Origin: Schoenoplectus triqueter
Taxonomy: Eukaryota; Streptophyta; Magnoliopsida; Poales; Cyperaceae
Direction: 5' to 3'
Assembly: GCA_964058805.1 (NCBI GenBank)
Contig: CAXKVV010001781.1
Location: 1-25,063 of the forward strand
Length of the DNA stretch: 25,063 nucleotides
Shown here: positions 7,005-21,754 of the stretch, one piece after another
Layout: every line of letters starts with the position of its first letter
Numbering within the stretch: the first letter of the stretch is position 1
The notes under the pieces: generated by a model
What the model saw: the letters and a program-made list of their open reading frames with translations, nothing else
Databases searched by the model: none
Told to the model about the DNA's origin: nothing
Made by a program: the position numbers and the translations under genes

Positions 7005-8602
7005 TTCATACCGATATATTAGCTGGAAAATCTTATAATAGAGATAATTATGAGTATTTATATAGATTTTCGTGAACTTATGTCTACTTATGAGGTTAGA
7101 AATGACGAAAATCTCAAAACAACTAGTTGAAATAGTAATTTGTAATGCATCTGAATAAAGTTTTATGCAAAAATAGCCTCTAACAATGTTCATATCGAAA
7201 TGTTAATTGAAGAATCATATAATAGACATAACGTGGAGTAATTATATTAATTCACATCAATTTATGCATAGTTACGTGGCCAAAAATTATGATAAACTCA
7301 AACAACTTGCTTAATCAGCAGTTTTTAATGAATTCTAATTATGCTTTGTGCAAAATTAGTGTCGCAAACTGTTCATATGAAAATTTTAATTTTAAAATCA
7401 TACAATAGACATCATTATGAGTAATAATATTAGTTTTGAAGAATTTATGTCTAGTTATGAGGCCACAAATGATGATAAACTCAAACAATTTGATTAAGCA
7501 ACAGGTTTTAATGCATCAAAATTATGTTTTGAACATAATTTATAGATATAATTATTAGTATTTATATTTATTTTCAAGAATTTATAAGTAGCTGTGTGTC
7601 CGAAAATTATGAAAAACTCAAGTAACTCATTTAAAAGCTGTTTTCAATGCATTCTAAATATGTTTTGTGCAAATTTAGTGTCGTAGGATATTTATATTGA
7701 TATATTAATTGGAAAATATTATTGTATACATAATTTGAAGCATTTATGTTAATTTGCACGAATTTATGCATGGTTATGAGTTCTGAACTGATGAAAAAGT
7801 CAGAAACTTATTTAAACCGTAGTTTCTAATGCATCCGAATTATGTTTTGTGCAAAAATAGTGTCGTAGAATGTTCATATCGAAATATTAAATAGAAATAT
7901 TAAAATAGACATAATTCTAGAGCATTTATATTAATTTTCACGAATTTATTCCAAATTATGTGGCAAACAATTATGAAAACCTCGAACGACTTGTTTAAAC
8001 AGCAGTTTTTAATGCATTCTAATTAAGTTTTATGCAAAATTGGTGTCGTAGAATTTTCATATTAATGTATTAGTTGAAAAATCTCGTAATAGATATAATT
8101 AGGAGTACTTATAATATTTTGCATGAATTTATGCGTAGTCGTGTGGTAAAAAAAATGATTGAAAACAGAAACAACCCGTTTAAACAGCCATATTTAGTAC
8201 ATTTTAATTAAGTTTTGTGCAAAATTAGTGTACTAGTGCTCATATTGATTTATCATTTGGGATATTTTCTCATAGACACAATTATGAGTACTTATATTAA
8301 TTGTCAAGAATTTATACGTTGTTATGAGGCCAAATATGATGAAAAACTCAAACAACTTGTTTAAATAGCAGCTTGTAATGCGTCAAAATTAAGTTTGATG
8401 AAAAATTAGTGTCGTAAAATCTTCATATCAAAATGTTAATTGAAAAATCTAATAATAGACATAATTAGATGTATTTATACTAATTTTCACGAATTTATGC
8501 ATAGTTAAGTGGCAAAAAATGATGAAAAACTCAAACTACCCGTTTAAACAGCAGTTTCTAATGCATTCTGATTTACTTGTGCGAAATTAGTGTCGTAGAA
8601 TG
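7005..8602. repeat. HOR copy 3 (shortened, 1598 bp)
   Basis: Sites A/B/C read G/G/G as in copies 2 and 4. It is 46 bp shorter because 53 bp of monomer m4 are replaced by 7 bp at 7532-7538. The change is found in no other copy. Confidence 0.97.
7519..7541. repeat. Snap-back deletion scar (10-bp inverted repeat)
   Basis: AAATTATGTT (7519-7528), loop TTG and AACATAATTT (7532-7541) form a perfect 10-bp hairpin. The left arm and loop are normal m4 sequence. The 7 bp AACATAA are novel, and the closing TTT is shared with the far side of the deletion. The equivalent lost segment in copy 2 is 5888-5940. Confidence 0.9.
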
Positions 8603-10246
8603 TTCATACCGATATATTAGCTGGAAAATCTTATAATAGAGATAATTATGAGTATTTATATAGATTTTCGTGAACTTATGTCTACTTATGAGGTTAGAAA
8701 TGACGAAAATCTCAAAACAACTAGTTGAAATAGTAATTTGTAATGCATCTGAATAAAGTTTTATGCAAAAATAGCCTCTAACAATGTTCATATCGAAATG
8801 TTAATTGAAGAATCATATAATAGACATAACGTGGAGTAATTATATTAATTCACATCAATTTATGCATAGTTACGTGGCCAAAAATTATGATAAACTCAAA
8901 CAACTTGCTTAATCAGCAGTTTTTAATGAATTCTAATTATGCTTTGTGCAAAATTAGTGTCGCAAACTGTTCATATGAAAATTTTAATTTTAAAATCATA
9001 CAATAGACATCATTATGAGTAATAATATTAGTTTTGAAGAATTTATGTCTAGTTATGAGGCCACAAATGATGATAAACTCAAACAATTTGATTAAGCAAC
9101 AGGTTTTAATGCATCAAAATTATGTTTTGTGAGAAATTAGTGTCATAATATATGTAAATTGCTGTAAAAGTTGGAAAATCTTTTTATAGATATAATTATT
9201 AGTATTTATATTTATTTTCAAGAATTTATAAGTAGCTGTGTGTCCGAAAATTATGAAAAACTCAAGTAACTCATTTAAAAGCTGTTTTCAATGCATTCTA
9301 AATATGTTTTGTGCAAATTTAGTGTCGTAGGATATTTATATTGATATATTAATTGGAAAATATTATTGTATACATAATTTGAAGCATTTATGTTAATTTG
9401 CACGAATTTATGCATGGTTATGAGTTCTGAACTGATGAAAAAGTCAGAAACTTATTTAAACCGTAGTTTCTAATGCATCCGAATTATGTTTTGTGCAAAA
9501 ATAGTGTCGTAGAATGTTCATATCGAAATATTAAATAGAAATATTAAAATAGACATAATTCTAGAGCATTTATATTAATTTTCACGAATTTATTCCAAAT
9601 TATGTGGCAAACAATTATGAAAACCTCGAACGACTTGTTTAAACAGCAGTTTTTAATGCATTCTAATTAAGTTTTATGCAAAATTGGTGTCGTAGAATTT
9701 TCATATTAATGTATTAGTTGAAAAATCTCGTAATAGATATAATTAGGAGTACTTATAATATTTTGCATGAATTTATGCGTAGTCGTGTGGTAAAAAAAAT
9801 GATTGAAAACAGAAACAACCCGTTTAAACAGCCATATTTAGTACATTTTAATTAAGTTTTGTGCAAAATTAGTGTACTAGTGCTCATATTGATTTATCAT
9901 TTGGGATATTTTCTCATAGACACAATTATGAGTACTTATATTAATTGTCAAGAATTTATACGTTGTTATGAGGCCAAATATGATGAAAAACTCAAACAAC
10001 TTGTTTAAATAGCAGCTTGTAATGCGTCAAAATTAAGTTTGATGAAAAATTAGTGTCGTAAAATCTTCATATCAAAATGTTAATTGAAAAATCTAATAAT
10101 AGACATAATTAGATGTATTTATACTAATTTTCACGAATTTATGCATAGTTAAGTGGCAAAAAATGATGAAAAACTCAAACTACCCGTTTAAACAGCAGTT
10201 TCTAATGCATTCTGATTTACTTGTGCGAAATTAGTGTCGTAGAATG
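8603..10246. repeat. HOR copy 4
   Basis: The unit is 1644 bp; sites A/B/C read G/G/G. A row-by-row check against copy 9, which falls in the same line phase, found differences only at the three variant sites. Confidence 0.97.
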
Positions 10247-11890
10247 TTCATACCGATATATTAGCTGGAAAATCTTATAATAGAGATAATTATGAGTATT
10301 TATATAGATTTTCGTGAACTTATGTCTACTTATGAGGTTAGAAATGACGAAAATCTCAAAACAACTAGTTGAAATAGTAATTTGTAATGCATCTGAATAA
10401 AGTTTTATGCAAAAATAGCCTCTAACAATGTTCATATCGAAATGTTAATTGAAGAATCATATAATAGACATAACGTGGAGTAATTATATTAATTCACATC
10501 AATTTATGCATAGTTACGTGGCCAAAAATTATGATAAACTCAAACAACTTGCTTAATCAGCAGTTTTTAATGAATTCTAATTATGCTTTGTGCAAAATTA
10601 GTGTCGCAAACTGTTCATATGAAAATTTTAATTTTAAAATCATACAATAGACATCATTATGAGTAATAATATTAGTTTTGAAGAATTTATGTCTAGTTAT
10701 GAGGCCACAAATGATGATAAACTCAAACAATTTGATTAAGCAACAGGTTTTAATGCATCAAAATTATGTTTTGTGAGAAATTAGTGTCATAATATATGTA
10801 AATTGCTGTAAAAGTTGGAAAATCTTTTTATAGATATAATTATTAGTATTTATATTTATTTTCAAGAATTTATAAGTAGCTGTGTGTCCGAAAATTATGA
10901 AAAACTCAAGTAACTCATTTAAAAGCTGTTTTCAATGCATTCTAAATATGTTTTGTGCAAATTTAGTGTCGTAGGATATTTATATTGATATATTAATTGG
11001 AAAATATTATTGTATACATAATTTGAAGCATTTATGTTAATTTGCACGAATTTATGCATGGTTATGAGTTCTGAACTGATGAAAAAGTCAGAAACTTATT
11101 TAAACCGTAGTTTCTAATGCATCCGAATTATGTTTTGTGCAAAAATAGTGTCGTAGAATGTTCATATCGAAATATTAAATAGAAATATTAAAATAGACAT
11201 AATTCTAGAGCATTTATATTAATTTTCACGAATTTATTCCAAATTATGTGGCAAACAATTATGAAAACCTCGAACGACTTGTTTAAACAGCAGTTTTTAA
11301 TGCATTCTAATTAAGTTTTATGCAAAATTGGTGTCGTAGAATTTTCATATTAATGTATTAGTTGAAAAATCTCGTAATAGATATAATTAGGAGTACTTAT
11401 AATATTTTGCATGAATTTATGCGTAGTCGTGTGGTAAAAAAAATGATTGAAAACAGAAACAACCCGTTTAAACAGCCATATTTAGTACATTTTAATTAAG
11501 TTTTGTGCAAAATTAGTGTACTAGTGCTCATATTGATTTATCATTTGGGATATTTTCTCATAGACACAATTATGAGTACTTATATTAATTGTCAAGAATT
11601 TATACGTTGTTATGAGGCCAAATATGATGAAAAACTCAAACAACTTGTTTAAATAGCAGCTTGTAATGCGTCAAAATTAAGTTTGATGAAAAATTAGTGT
11701 CGTAAAATCTTCATATCAAAATGTTAATTGAAAAATCTAATAATAGACATAATTAGATGTATTTATACTAATTTTCACGAATTTATGCATAGTTAAGTGG
11801 CAAAAAATGATGAAAAACTCAAACTACCCGTTTAAACAACAGTTTCTAATGCATTCTGATTTACTTGTGCGAAATTAGTGTCGTAGAATG
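10247..11890. repeat. HOR copy 5 (haplotype transition)
   Basis: The unit is 1644 bp; sites A/B/C read G/A/G. It combines the left-block base at site A (10747) with the right-block base at site B (11839), so it marks the boundary between two haplotype blocks. Confidence 0.97.
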
Positions 11891-13534
11891 TTCATACCGA
11901 TATATTAGCTGGAAAATCTTATAATAGAGATAATTATGAGTATTTATATAGATTTTCGTGAACTTATGTCTACTTATGAGGTTAGAAATGACGAAAATCT
12001 CAAAACAACTAGTTGAAATAGTAATTTGTAATGCATCTGAATAAAGTTTTATGCAAAAATAGCCTCTAACAATGTTCATATCGAAATGTTAATTGAAGAA
12101 TCATATAATAGACATAACGTGGAGTAATTATATTAATTCACATCAATTTATGCATAGTTACGTGGCCAAAAATTATGATAAACTCAAACAACTTGCTTAA
12201 TCAGCAGTTTTTAATGAATTCTAATTATGCTTTGTGCAAAATTAGTGTCGCAAACTGTTCATATGAAAATTTTAATTTTAAAATCATACAATAGACATCA
12301 TTATGAGTAATAATATTAGTTTTGAAGAATTTATGTCTAGTTATGAGGCCACAAATGATGATAAACTCAAACAATTTGATTAAGCAACAGCTTTTAATGC
12401 ATCAAAATTATGTTTTGTGAGAAATTAGTGTCATAATATATGTAAATTGCTGTAAAAGTTGGAAAATCTTTTTATAGATATAATTATTAGTATTTATATT
12501 TATTTTCAAGAATTTATAAGTAGCTGTGTGTCCGAAAATTATGAAAAACTCAAGTAACTCATTTAAAAGCTGTTTTCAATGCATTCTAAATATGTTTTGT
12601 GCAAATTTAGTGTCGTAGGATATTTATATTGATATATTAATTGGAAAATATTATTGTATACATAATTTGAAGCATTTATGTTAATTTGCACGAATTTATG
12701 CATGGTTATGAGTTCTGAACTGATGAAAAAGTCAGAAACTTATTTAAACCGTAGTTTCTAATGCATCCGAATTATGTTTTGTGCAAAAATAGTGTCGTAG
12801 AATGTTCATATCGAAATATTAAATAGAAATATTAAAATAGACATAATTCTAGAGCATTTATATTAATTTTCACGAATTTATTCCAAATTATGTGGCAAAC
12901 AATTATGAAAACCTCGAACGACTTGTTTAAACAGCAGTTTTTAATGCATTCTAATTAAGTTTTATGCAAAATTGGTGTCGTAGAATTTTCATATTAATGT
13001 ATTAGTTGAAAAATCTCGTAATAGATATAATTAGGAGTACTTATAATATTTTGCATGAATTTATGCGTAGTCGTGTGGTAAAAAAAATGATTGAAAACAG
13101 AAACAACCCGTTTAAACAGCCATATTTAGTACATTTTAATTAAGTTTTGTGCAAAATTAGTGTACTAGTGCTCATATTGATTTATCATTTGGGATATTTT
13201 CTCATAGACACAATTATGAGTACTTATATTAATTGTCAAGAATTTATACGTTGTTATGAGGCCAAATATGATGAAAAACTCAAACAACTTGTTTAAATAG
13301 CAGCTTGTAATGCGTCAAAATTAAGTTTGATGAAAAATTAGTGTCGTAAAATCTTCATATCAAAATGTTAATTGAAAAATCTAATAATAGACATAATTAG
13401 ATGTATTTATACTAATTTTCACGAATTTATGCATAGTTAAGTGGCAAAAAATGATGAAAAACTCAAACTACCCGTTTAAACAACAGTTTCTAATGCATTC
13501 TGATTTACTTGTGCGAAATTAGTGTCGTAGAATG
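11891..13534. repeat. HOR copy 6
   Basis: The unit is 1644 bp; sites A/B/C read C/A/G. Confidence 0.97.
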
Positions 13535-15178
13535 TTCATACCGATATATTAGCTGGAAAATCTTATAATAGAGATAATTATGAGTATTTATATAGATTTT
13601 CGTGAACTTATGTCTACTTATGAGGTTAGAAATGACGAAAATCTCAAAACAACTAGTTGAAATAGTAATTTGTAATGCATCTGAATAAAGTTTTATGCAA
13701 AAATAGCCTCTAACAATGTTCATATCGAAATGTTAATTGAAGAATCATATAATAGACATAACGTGGAGTAATTATATTAATTCACATCAATTTATGCATA
13801 GTTACGTGGCCAAAAATTATGATAAACTCAAACAACTTGCTTAATCAGCAGTTTTTAATGAATTCTAATTATGCTTTGTGCAAAATTAGTGTCGCAAACT
13901 GTTCATATGAAAATTTTAATTTTAAAATCATACAATAGACATCATTATGAGTAATAATATTAGTTTTGAAGAATTTATGTCTAGTTATGAGGCCACAAAT
14001 GATGATAAACTCAAACAATTTGATTAAGCAACAGCTTTTAATGCATCAAAATTATGTTTTGTGAGAAATTAGTGTCATAATATATGTAAATTGCTGTAAA
14101 AGTTGGAAAATCTTTTTATAGATATAATTATTAGTATTTATATTTATTTTCAAGAATTTATAAGTAGCTGTGTGTCCGAAAATTATGAAAAACTCAAGTA
14201 ACTCATTTAAAAGCTGTTTTCAATGCATTCTAAATATGTTTTGTGCAAATTTAGTGTCGTAGGATATTTATATTGATATATTAATTGGAAAATATTATTG
14301 TATACATAATTTGAAGCATTTATGTTAATTTGCACGAATTTATTCATGGTTATGAGTTCTGAACTGATGAAAAAGTCAGAAACTTATTTAAACCGTAGTT
14401 TCTAATGCATCCGAATTATGTTTTGTGCAAAAATAGTGTCGTAGAATGTTCATATCGAAATATTAAATAGAAATATTAAAATAGACATAATTCTAGAGCA
14501 TTTATATTAATTTTCACGAATTTATTCCAAATTATGTGGCAAACAATTATGAAAACCTCGAACGACTTGTTTAAACAGCAGTTTTTAATGCATTCTAATT
14601 AAGTTTTATGCAAAATTGGTGTCGTAGAATTTTCATATTAATGTATTAGTTGAAAAATCTCGTAATAGATATAATTAGGAGTACTTATAATATTTTGCAT
14701 GAATTTATGCGTAGTCGTGTGGTAAAAAAAATGATTGAAAACAGAAACAACCCGTTTAAACAGCCATATTTAGTACATTTTAATTAAGTTTTGTGCAAAA
14801 TTAGTGTACTAGTGCTCATATTGATTTATCATTTGGGATATTTTCTCATAGACACAATTATGAGTACTTATATTAATTGTCAAGAATTTATACGTTGTTA
14901 TGAGGCCAAATATGATGAAAAACTCAAACAACTTGTTTAAATAGCAGCTTGTAATGCGTCAAAATTAAGTTTGATGAAAAATTAGTGTCGTAAAATCTTC
15001 ATATCAAAATGTTAATTGAAAAATCTAATAATAGACATAATTAGATGTATTTATACTAATTTTCACGAATTTATGCATAGTTAAGTGGCAAAAAATGATG
15101 AAAAACTCAAACTACCCGTTTAAACAACAGTTTCTAATGCATTCTGATTTACTTGTGCGAAATTAGTGTCGTAGAATG
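13535..15178. repeat. HOR copy 7
   Basis: The unit is 1644 bp; sites A/B/C read C/A/T. It is the first copy with T at site C (14344). Confidence 0.97.
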
Positions 15179-16822
15179 TTCATACCGATATATTAGCTGG
15201 AAAATCTTATAATAGAGATAATTATGAGTATTTATATAGATTTTCGTGAACTTATGTCTACTTATGAGGTTAGAAATGACGAAAATCTCAAAACAACTAG
15301 TTGAAATAGTAATTTGTAATGCATCTGAATAAAGTTTTATGCAAAAATAGCCTCTAACAATGTTCATATCGAAATGTTAATTGAAGAATCATATAATAGA
15401 CATAACGTGGAGTAATTATATTAATTCACATCAATTTATGCATAGTTACGTGGCCAAAAATTATGATAAACTCAAACAACTTGCTTAATCAGCAGTTTTT
15501 AATGAATTCTAATTATGCTTTGTGCAAAATTAGTGTCGCAAACTGTTCATATGAAAATTTTAATTTTAAAATCATACAATAGACATCATTATGAGTAATA
15601 ATATTAGTTTTGAAGAATTTATGTCTAGTTATGAGGCCACAAATGATGATAAACTCAAACAATTTGATTAAGCAACAGCTTTTAATGCATCAAAATTATG
15701 TTTTGTGAGAAATTAGTGTCATAATATATGTAAATTGCTGTAAAAGTTGGAAAATCTTTTTATAGATATAATTATTAGTATTTATATTTATTTTCAAGAA
15801 TTTATAAGTAGCTGTGTGTCCGAAAATTATGAAAAACTCAAGTAACTCATTTAAAAGCTGTTTTCAATGCATTCTAAATATGTTTTGTGCAAATTTAGTG
15901 TCGTAGGATATTTATATTGATATATTAATTGGAAAATATTATTGTATACATAATTTGAAGCATTTATGTTAATTTGCACGAATTTATTCATGGTTATGAG
16001 TTCTGAACTGATGAAAAAGTCAGAAACTTATTTAAACCGTAGTTTCTAATGCATCCGAATTATGTTTTGTGCAAAAATAGTGTCGTAGAATGTTCATATC
16101 GAAATATTAAATAGAAATATTAAAATAGACATAATTCTAGAGCATTTATATTAATTTTCACGAATTTATTCCAAATTATGTGGCAAACAATTATGAAAAC
16201 CTCGAACGACTTGTTTAAACAGCAGTTTTTAATGCATTCTAATTAAGTTTTATGCAAAATTGGTGTCGTAGAATTTTCATATTAATGTATTAGTTGAAAA
16301 ATCTCGTAATAGATATAATTAGGAGTACTTATAATATTTTGCATGAATTTATGCGTAGTCGTGTGGTAAAAAAAATGATTGAAAACAGAAACAACCCGTT
16401 TAAACAGCCATATTTAGTACATTTTAATTAAGTTTTGTGCAAAATTAGTGTACTAGTGCTCATATTGATTTATCATTTGGGATATTTTCTCATAGACACA
16501 ATTATGAGTACTTATATTAATTGTCAAGAATTTATACGTTGTTATGAGGCCAAATATGATGAAAAACTCAAACAACTTGTTTAAATAGCAGCTTGTAATG
16601 CGTCAAAATTAAGTTTGATGAAAAATTAGTGTCGTAAAATCTTCATATCAAAATGTTAATTGAAAAATCTAATAATAGACATAATTAGATGTATTTATAC
16701 TAATTTTCACGAATTTATGCATAGTTAAGTGGCAAAAAATGATGAAAAACTCAAACTACCCGTTTAAACAACAGTTTCTAATGCATTCTGATTTACTTGT
16801 GCGAAATTAGTGTCGTAGAATG
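15179..16822. repeat. HOR copy 8
   Basis: The unit is 1644 bp; sites A/B/C read C/A/T. Confidence 0.97.
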
Positions 16823-18466
16823 TTCATACCGATATATTAGCTGGAAAATCTTATAATAGAGATAATTATGAGTATTTATATAGATTTTCGTGAACTTATG
16901 TCTACTTATGAGGTTAGAAATGACGAAAATCTCAAAACAACTAGTTGAAATAGTAATTTGTAATGCATCTGAATAAAGTTTTATGCAAAAATAGCCTCTA
17001 ACAATGTTCATATCGAAATGTTAATTGAAGAATCATATAATAGACATAACGTGGAGTAATTATATTAATTCACATCAATTTATGCATAGTTACGTGGCCA
17101 AAAATTATGATAAACTCAAACAACTTGCTTAATCAGCAGTTTTTAATGAATTCTAATTATGCTTTGTGCAAAATTAGTGTCGCAAACTGTTCATATGAAA
17201 ATTTTAATTTTAAAATCATACAATAGACATCATTATGAGTAATAATATTAGTTTTGAAGAATTTATGTCTAGTTATGAGGCCACAAATGATGATAAACTC
17301 AAACAATTTGATTAAGCAACAGCTTTTAATGCATCAAAATTATGTTTTGTGAGAAATTAGTGTCATAATATATGTAAATTGCTGTAAAAGTTGGAAAATC
17401 TTTTTATAGATATAATTATTAGTATTTATATTTATTTTCAAGAATTTATAAGTAGCTGTGTGTCCGAAAATTATGAAAAACTCAAGTAACTCATTTAAAA
17501 GCTGTTTTCAATGCATTCTAAATATGTTTTGTGCAAATTTAGTGTCGTAGGATATTTATATTGATATATTAATTGGAAAATATTATTGTATACATAATTT
17601 GAAGCATTTATGTTAATTTGCACGAATTTATTCATGGTTATGAGTTCTGAACTGATGAAAAAGTCAGAAACTTATTTAAACCGTAGTTTCTAATGCATCC
17701 GAATTATGTTTTGTGCAAAAATAGTGTCGTAGAATGTTCATATCGAAATATTAAATAGAAATATTAAAATAGACATAATTCTAGAGCATTTATATTAATT
17801 TTCACGAATTTATTCCAAATTATGTGGCAAACAATTATGAAAACCTCGAACGACTTGTTTAAACAGCAGTTTTTAATGCATTCTAATTAAGTTTTATGCA
17901 AAATTGGTGTCGTAGAATTTTCATATTAATGTATTAGTTGAAAAATCTCGTAATAGATATAATTAGGAGTACTTATAATATTTTGCATGAATTTATGCGT
18001 AGTCGTGTGGTAAAAAAAATGATTGAAAACAGAAACAACCCGTTTAAACAGCCATATTTAGTACATTTTAATTAAGTTTTGTGCAAAATTAGTGTACTAG
18101 TGCTCATATTGATTTATCATTTGGGATATTTTCTCATAGACACAATTATGAGTACTTATATTAATTGTCAAGAATTTATACGTTGTTATGAGGCCAAATA
18201 TGATGAAAAACTCAAACAACTTGTTTAAATAGCAGCTTGTAATGCGTCAAAATTAAGTTTGATGAAAAATTAGTGTCGTAAAATCTTCATATCAAAATGT
18301 TAATTGAAAAATCTAATAATAGACATAATTAGATGTATTTATACTAATTTTCACGAATTTATGCATAGTTAAGTGGCAAAAAATGATGAAAAACTCAAAC
18401 TACCCGTTTAAACAACAGTTTCTAATGCATTCTGATTTACTTGTGCGAAATTAGTGTCGTAGAATG
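16823..18466. repeat. HOR copy 9
   Basis: The unit is 1644 bp; sites A/B/C read C/A/T. Confidence 0.97.
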
Positions 18467-20110
18467 TTCATACCGATATATTAGCTGGAAAATCTTATAA
18501 TAGAGATAATTATGAGTATTTATATAGATTTTCGTGAACTTATGTCTACTTATGAGGTTAGAAATGACGAAAATCTCAAAACAACTAGTTGAAATAGTAA
18601 TTTGTAATGCATCTGAATAAAGTTTTATGCAAAAATAGCCTCTAACAATGTTCATATCGAAATGTTAATTGAAGAATCATATAATAGACATAACGTGGAG
18701 TAATTATATTAATTCACATCAATTTATGCATAGTTACGTGGCCAAAAATTATGATAAACTCAAACAACTTGCTTAATCAGCAGTTTTTAATGAATTCTAA
18801 TTATGCTTTGTGCAAAATTAGTGTCGCAAACTGTTCATATGAAAATTTTAATTTTAAAATCATACAATAGACATCATTATGAGTAATAATATTAGTTTTG
18901 AAGAATTTATGTCTAGTTATGAGGCCACAAATGATGATAAACTCAAACAATTTGATTAAGCAACAGCTTTTAATGCATCAAAATTATGTTTTGTGAGAAA
19001 TTAGTGTCATAATATATGTAAATTGCTGTAAAAGTTGGAAAATCTTTTTATAGATATAATTATTAGTATTTATATTTATTTTCAAGAATTTATAAGTAGC
19101 TGTGTGTCCGAAAATTATGAAAAACTCAAGTAACTCATTTAAAAGCTGTTTTCAATGCATTCTAAATATGTTTTGTGCAAATTTAGTGTCGTAGGATATT
19201 TATATTGATATATTAATTGGAAAATATTATTGTATACATAATTTGAAGCATTTATGTTAATTTGCACGAATTTATGCATGGTTATGAGTTCTGAACTGAT
19301 GAAAAAGTCAGAAACTTATTTAAACCGTAGTTTCTAATGCATCCGAATTATGTTTTGTGCAAAAATAGTGTCGTAGAATGTTCATATCGAAATATTAAAT
19401 AGAAATATTAAAATAGACATAATTCTAGAGCATTTATATTAATTTTCACGAATTTATTCCAAATTATGTGGCAAACAATTATGAAAACCTCGAACGACTT
19501 GTTTAAACAGCAGTTTTTAATGCATTCTAATTAAGTTTTATGCAAAATTGGTGTCGTAGAATTTTCATATTAATGTATTAGTTGAAAAATCTCGTAATAG
19601 ATATAATTAGGAGTACTTATAATATTTTGCATGAATTTATGCGTAGTCGTGTGGTAAAAAAAATGATTGAAAACAGAAACAACCCGTTTAAACAGCCATA
19701 TTTAGTACATTTTAATTAAGTTTTGTGCAAAATTAGTGTACTAGTGCTCATATTGATTTATCATTTGGGATATTTTCTCATAGACACAATTATGAGTACT
19801 TATATTAATTGTCAAGAATTTATACGTTGTTATGAGGCCAAATATGATGAAAAACTCAAACAACTTGTTTAAATAGCAGCTTGTAATGCGTCAAAATTAA
19901 GTTTGATGAAAAATTAGTGTCGTAAAATCTTCATATCAAAATGTTAATTGAAAAATCTAATAATAGACATAATTAGATGTATTTATACTAATTTTCACGA
20001 ATTTATGCATAGTTAAGTGGCAAAAAATGATGAAAAACTCAAACTACCCGTTTAAACAACAGTTTCTAATGCATTCTGATTTACTTGTGCGAAATTAGTG
20101 TCGTAGAATG
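18467..20110. repeat. HOR copy 10
   Basis: The unit is 1644 bp; sites A/B/C read C/A/G. Site C (19276) returns to G after three T copies. Confidence 0.97.
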
Positions 20111-21754
20111 TTCATACCGATATATTAGCTGGAAAATCTTATAATAGAGATAATTATGAGTATTTATATAGATTTTCGTGAACTTATGTCTACTTATGAG
20201 GTTAGAAATGACGAAAATCTCAAAACAACTAGTTGAAATAGTAATTTGTAATGCATCTGAATAAAGTTTTATGCAAAAATAGCCTCTAACAATGTTCATA
20301 TCGAAATGTTAATTGAAGAATCATATAATAGACATAACGTGGAGTAATTATATTAATTCACATCAATTTATGCATAGTTACGTGGCCAAAAATTATGATA
20401 AACTCAAACAACTTGCTTAATCAGCAGTTTTTAATGAATTCTAATTATGCTTTGTGCAAAATTAGTGTCGCAAACTGTTCATATGAAAATTTTAATTTTA
20501 AAATCATACAATAGACATCATTATGAGTAATAATATTAGTTTTGAAGAATTTATGTCTAGTTATGAGGCCACAAATGATGATAAACTCAAACAATTTGAT
20601 TAAGCAACAGCTTTTAATGCATCAAAATTATGTTTTGTGAGAAATTAGTGTCATAATATATGTAAATTGCTGTAAAAGTTGGAAAATCTTTTTATAGATA
20701 TAATTATTAGTATTTATATTTATTTTCAAGAATTTATAAGTAGCTGTGTGTCCGAAAATTATGAAAAACTCAAGTAACTCATTTAAAAGCTGTTTTCAAT
20801 GCATTCTAAATATGTTTTGTGCAAATTTAGTGTCGTAGGATATTTATATTGATATATTAATTGGAAAATATTATTGTATACATAATTTGAAGCATTTATG
20901 TTAATTTGCACGAATTTATGCATGGTTATGAGTTCTGAACTGATGAAAAAGTCAGAAACTTATTTAAACCGTAGTTTCTAATGCATCCGAATTATGTTTT
21001 GTGCAAAAATAGTGTCGTAGAATGTTCATATCGAAATATTAAATAGAAATATTAAAATAGACATAATTCTAGAGCATTTATATTAATTTTCACGAATTTA
21101 TTCCAAATTATGTGGCAAACAATTATGAAAACCTCGAACGACTTGTTTAAACAGCAGTTTTTAATGCATTCTAATTAAGTTTTATGCAAAATTGGTGTCG
21201 TAGAATTTTCATATTAATGTATTAGTTGAAAAATCTCGTAATAGATATAATTAGGAGTACTTATAATATTTTGCATGAATTTATGCGTAGTCGTGTGGTA
21301 AAAAAAATGATTGAAAACAGAAACAACCCGTTTAAACAGCCATATTTAGTACATTTTAATTAAGTTTTGTGCAAAATTAGTGTACTAGTGCTCATATTGA
21401 TTTATCATTTGGGATATTTTCTCATAGACACAATTATGAGTACTTATATTAATTGTCAAGAATTTATACGTTGTTATGAGGCCAAATATGATGAAAAACT
21501 CAAACAACTTGTTTAAATAGCAGCTTGTAATGCGTCAAAATTAAGTTTGATGAAAAATTAGTGTCGTAAAATCTTCATATCAAAATGTTAATTGAAAAAT
21601 CTAATAATAGACATAATTAGATGTATTTATACTAATTTTCACGAATTTATGCATAGTTAAGTGGCAAAAAATGATGAAAAACTCAAACTACCCGTTTAAA
21701 CAACAGTTTCTAATGCATTCTGATTTACTTGTGCGAAATTAGTGTCGTAGAATG
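20111..21754. repeat. HOR copy 11
   Basis: The unit is 1644 bp; sites A/B/C read C/A/G, the same as copy 6. Confidence 0.97.
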
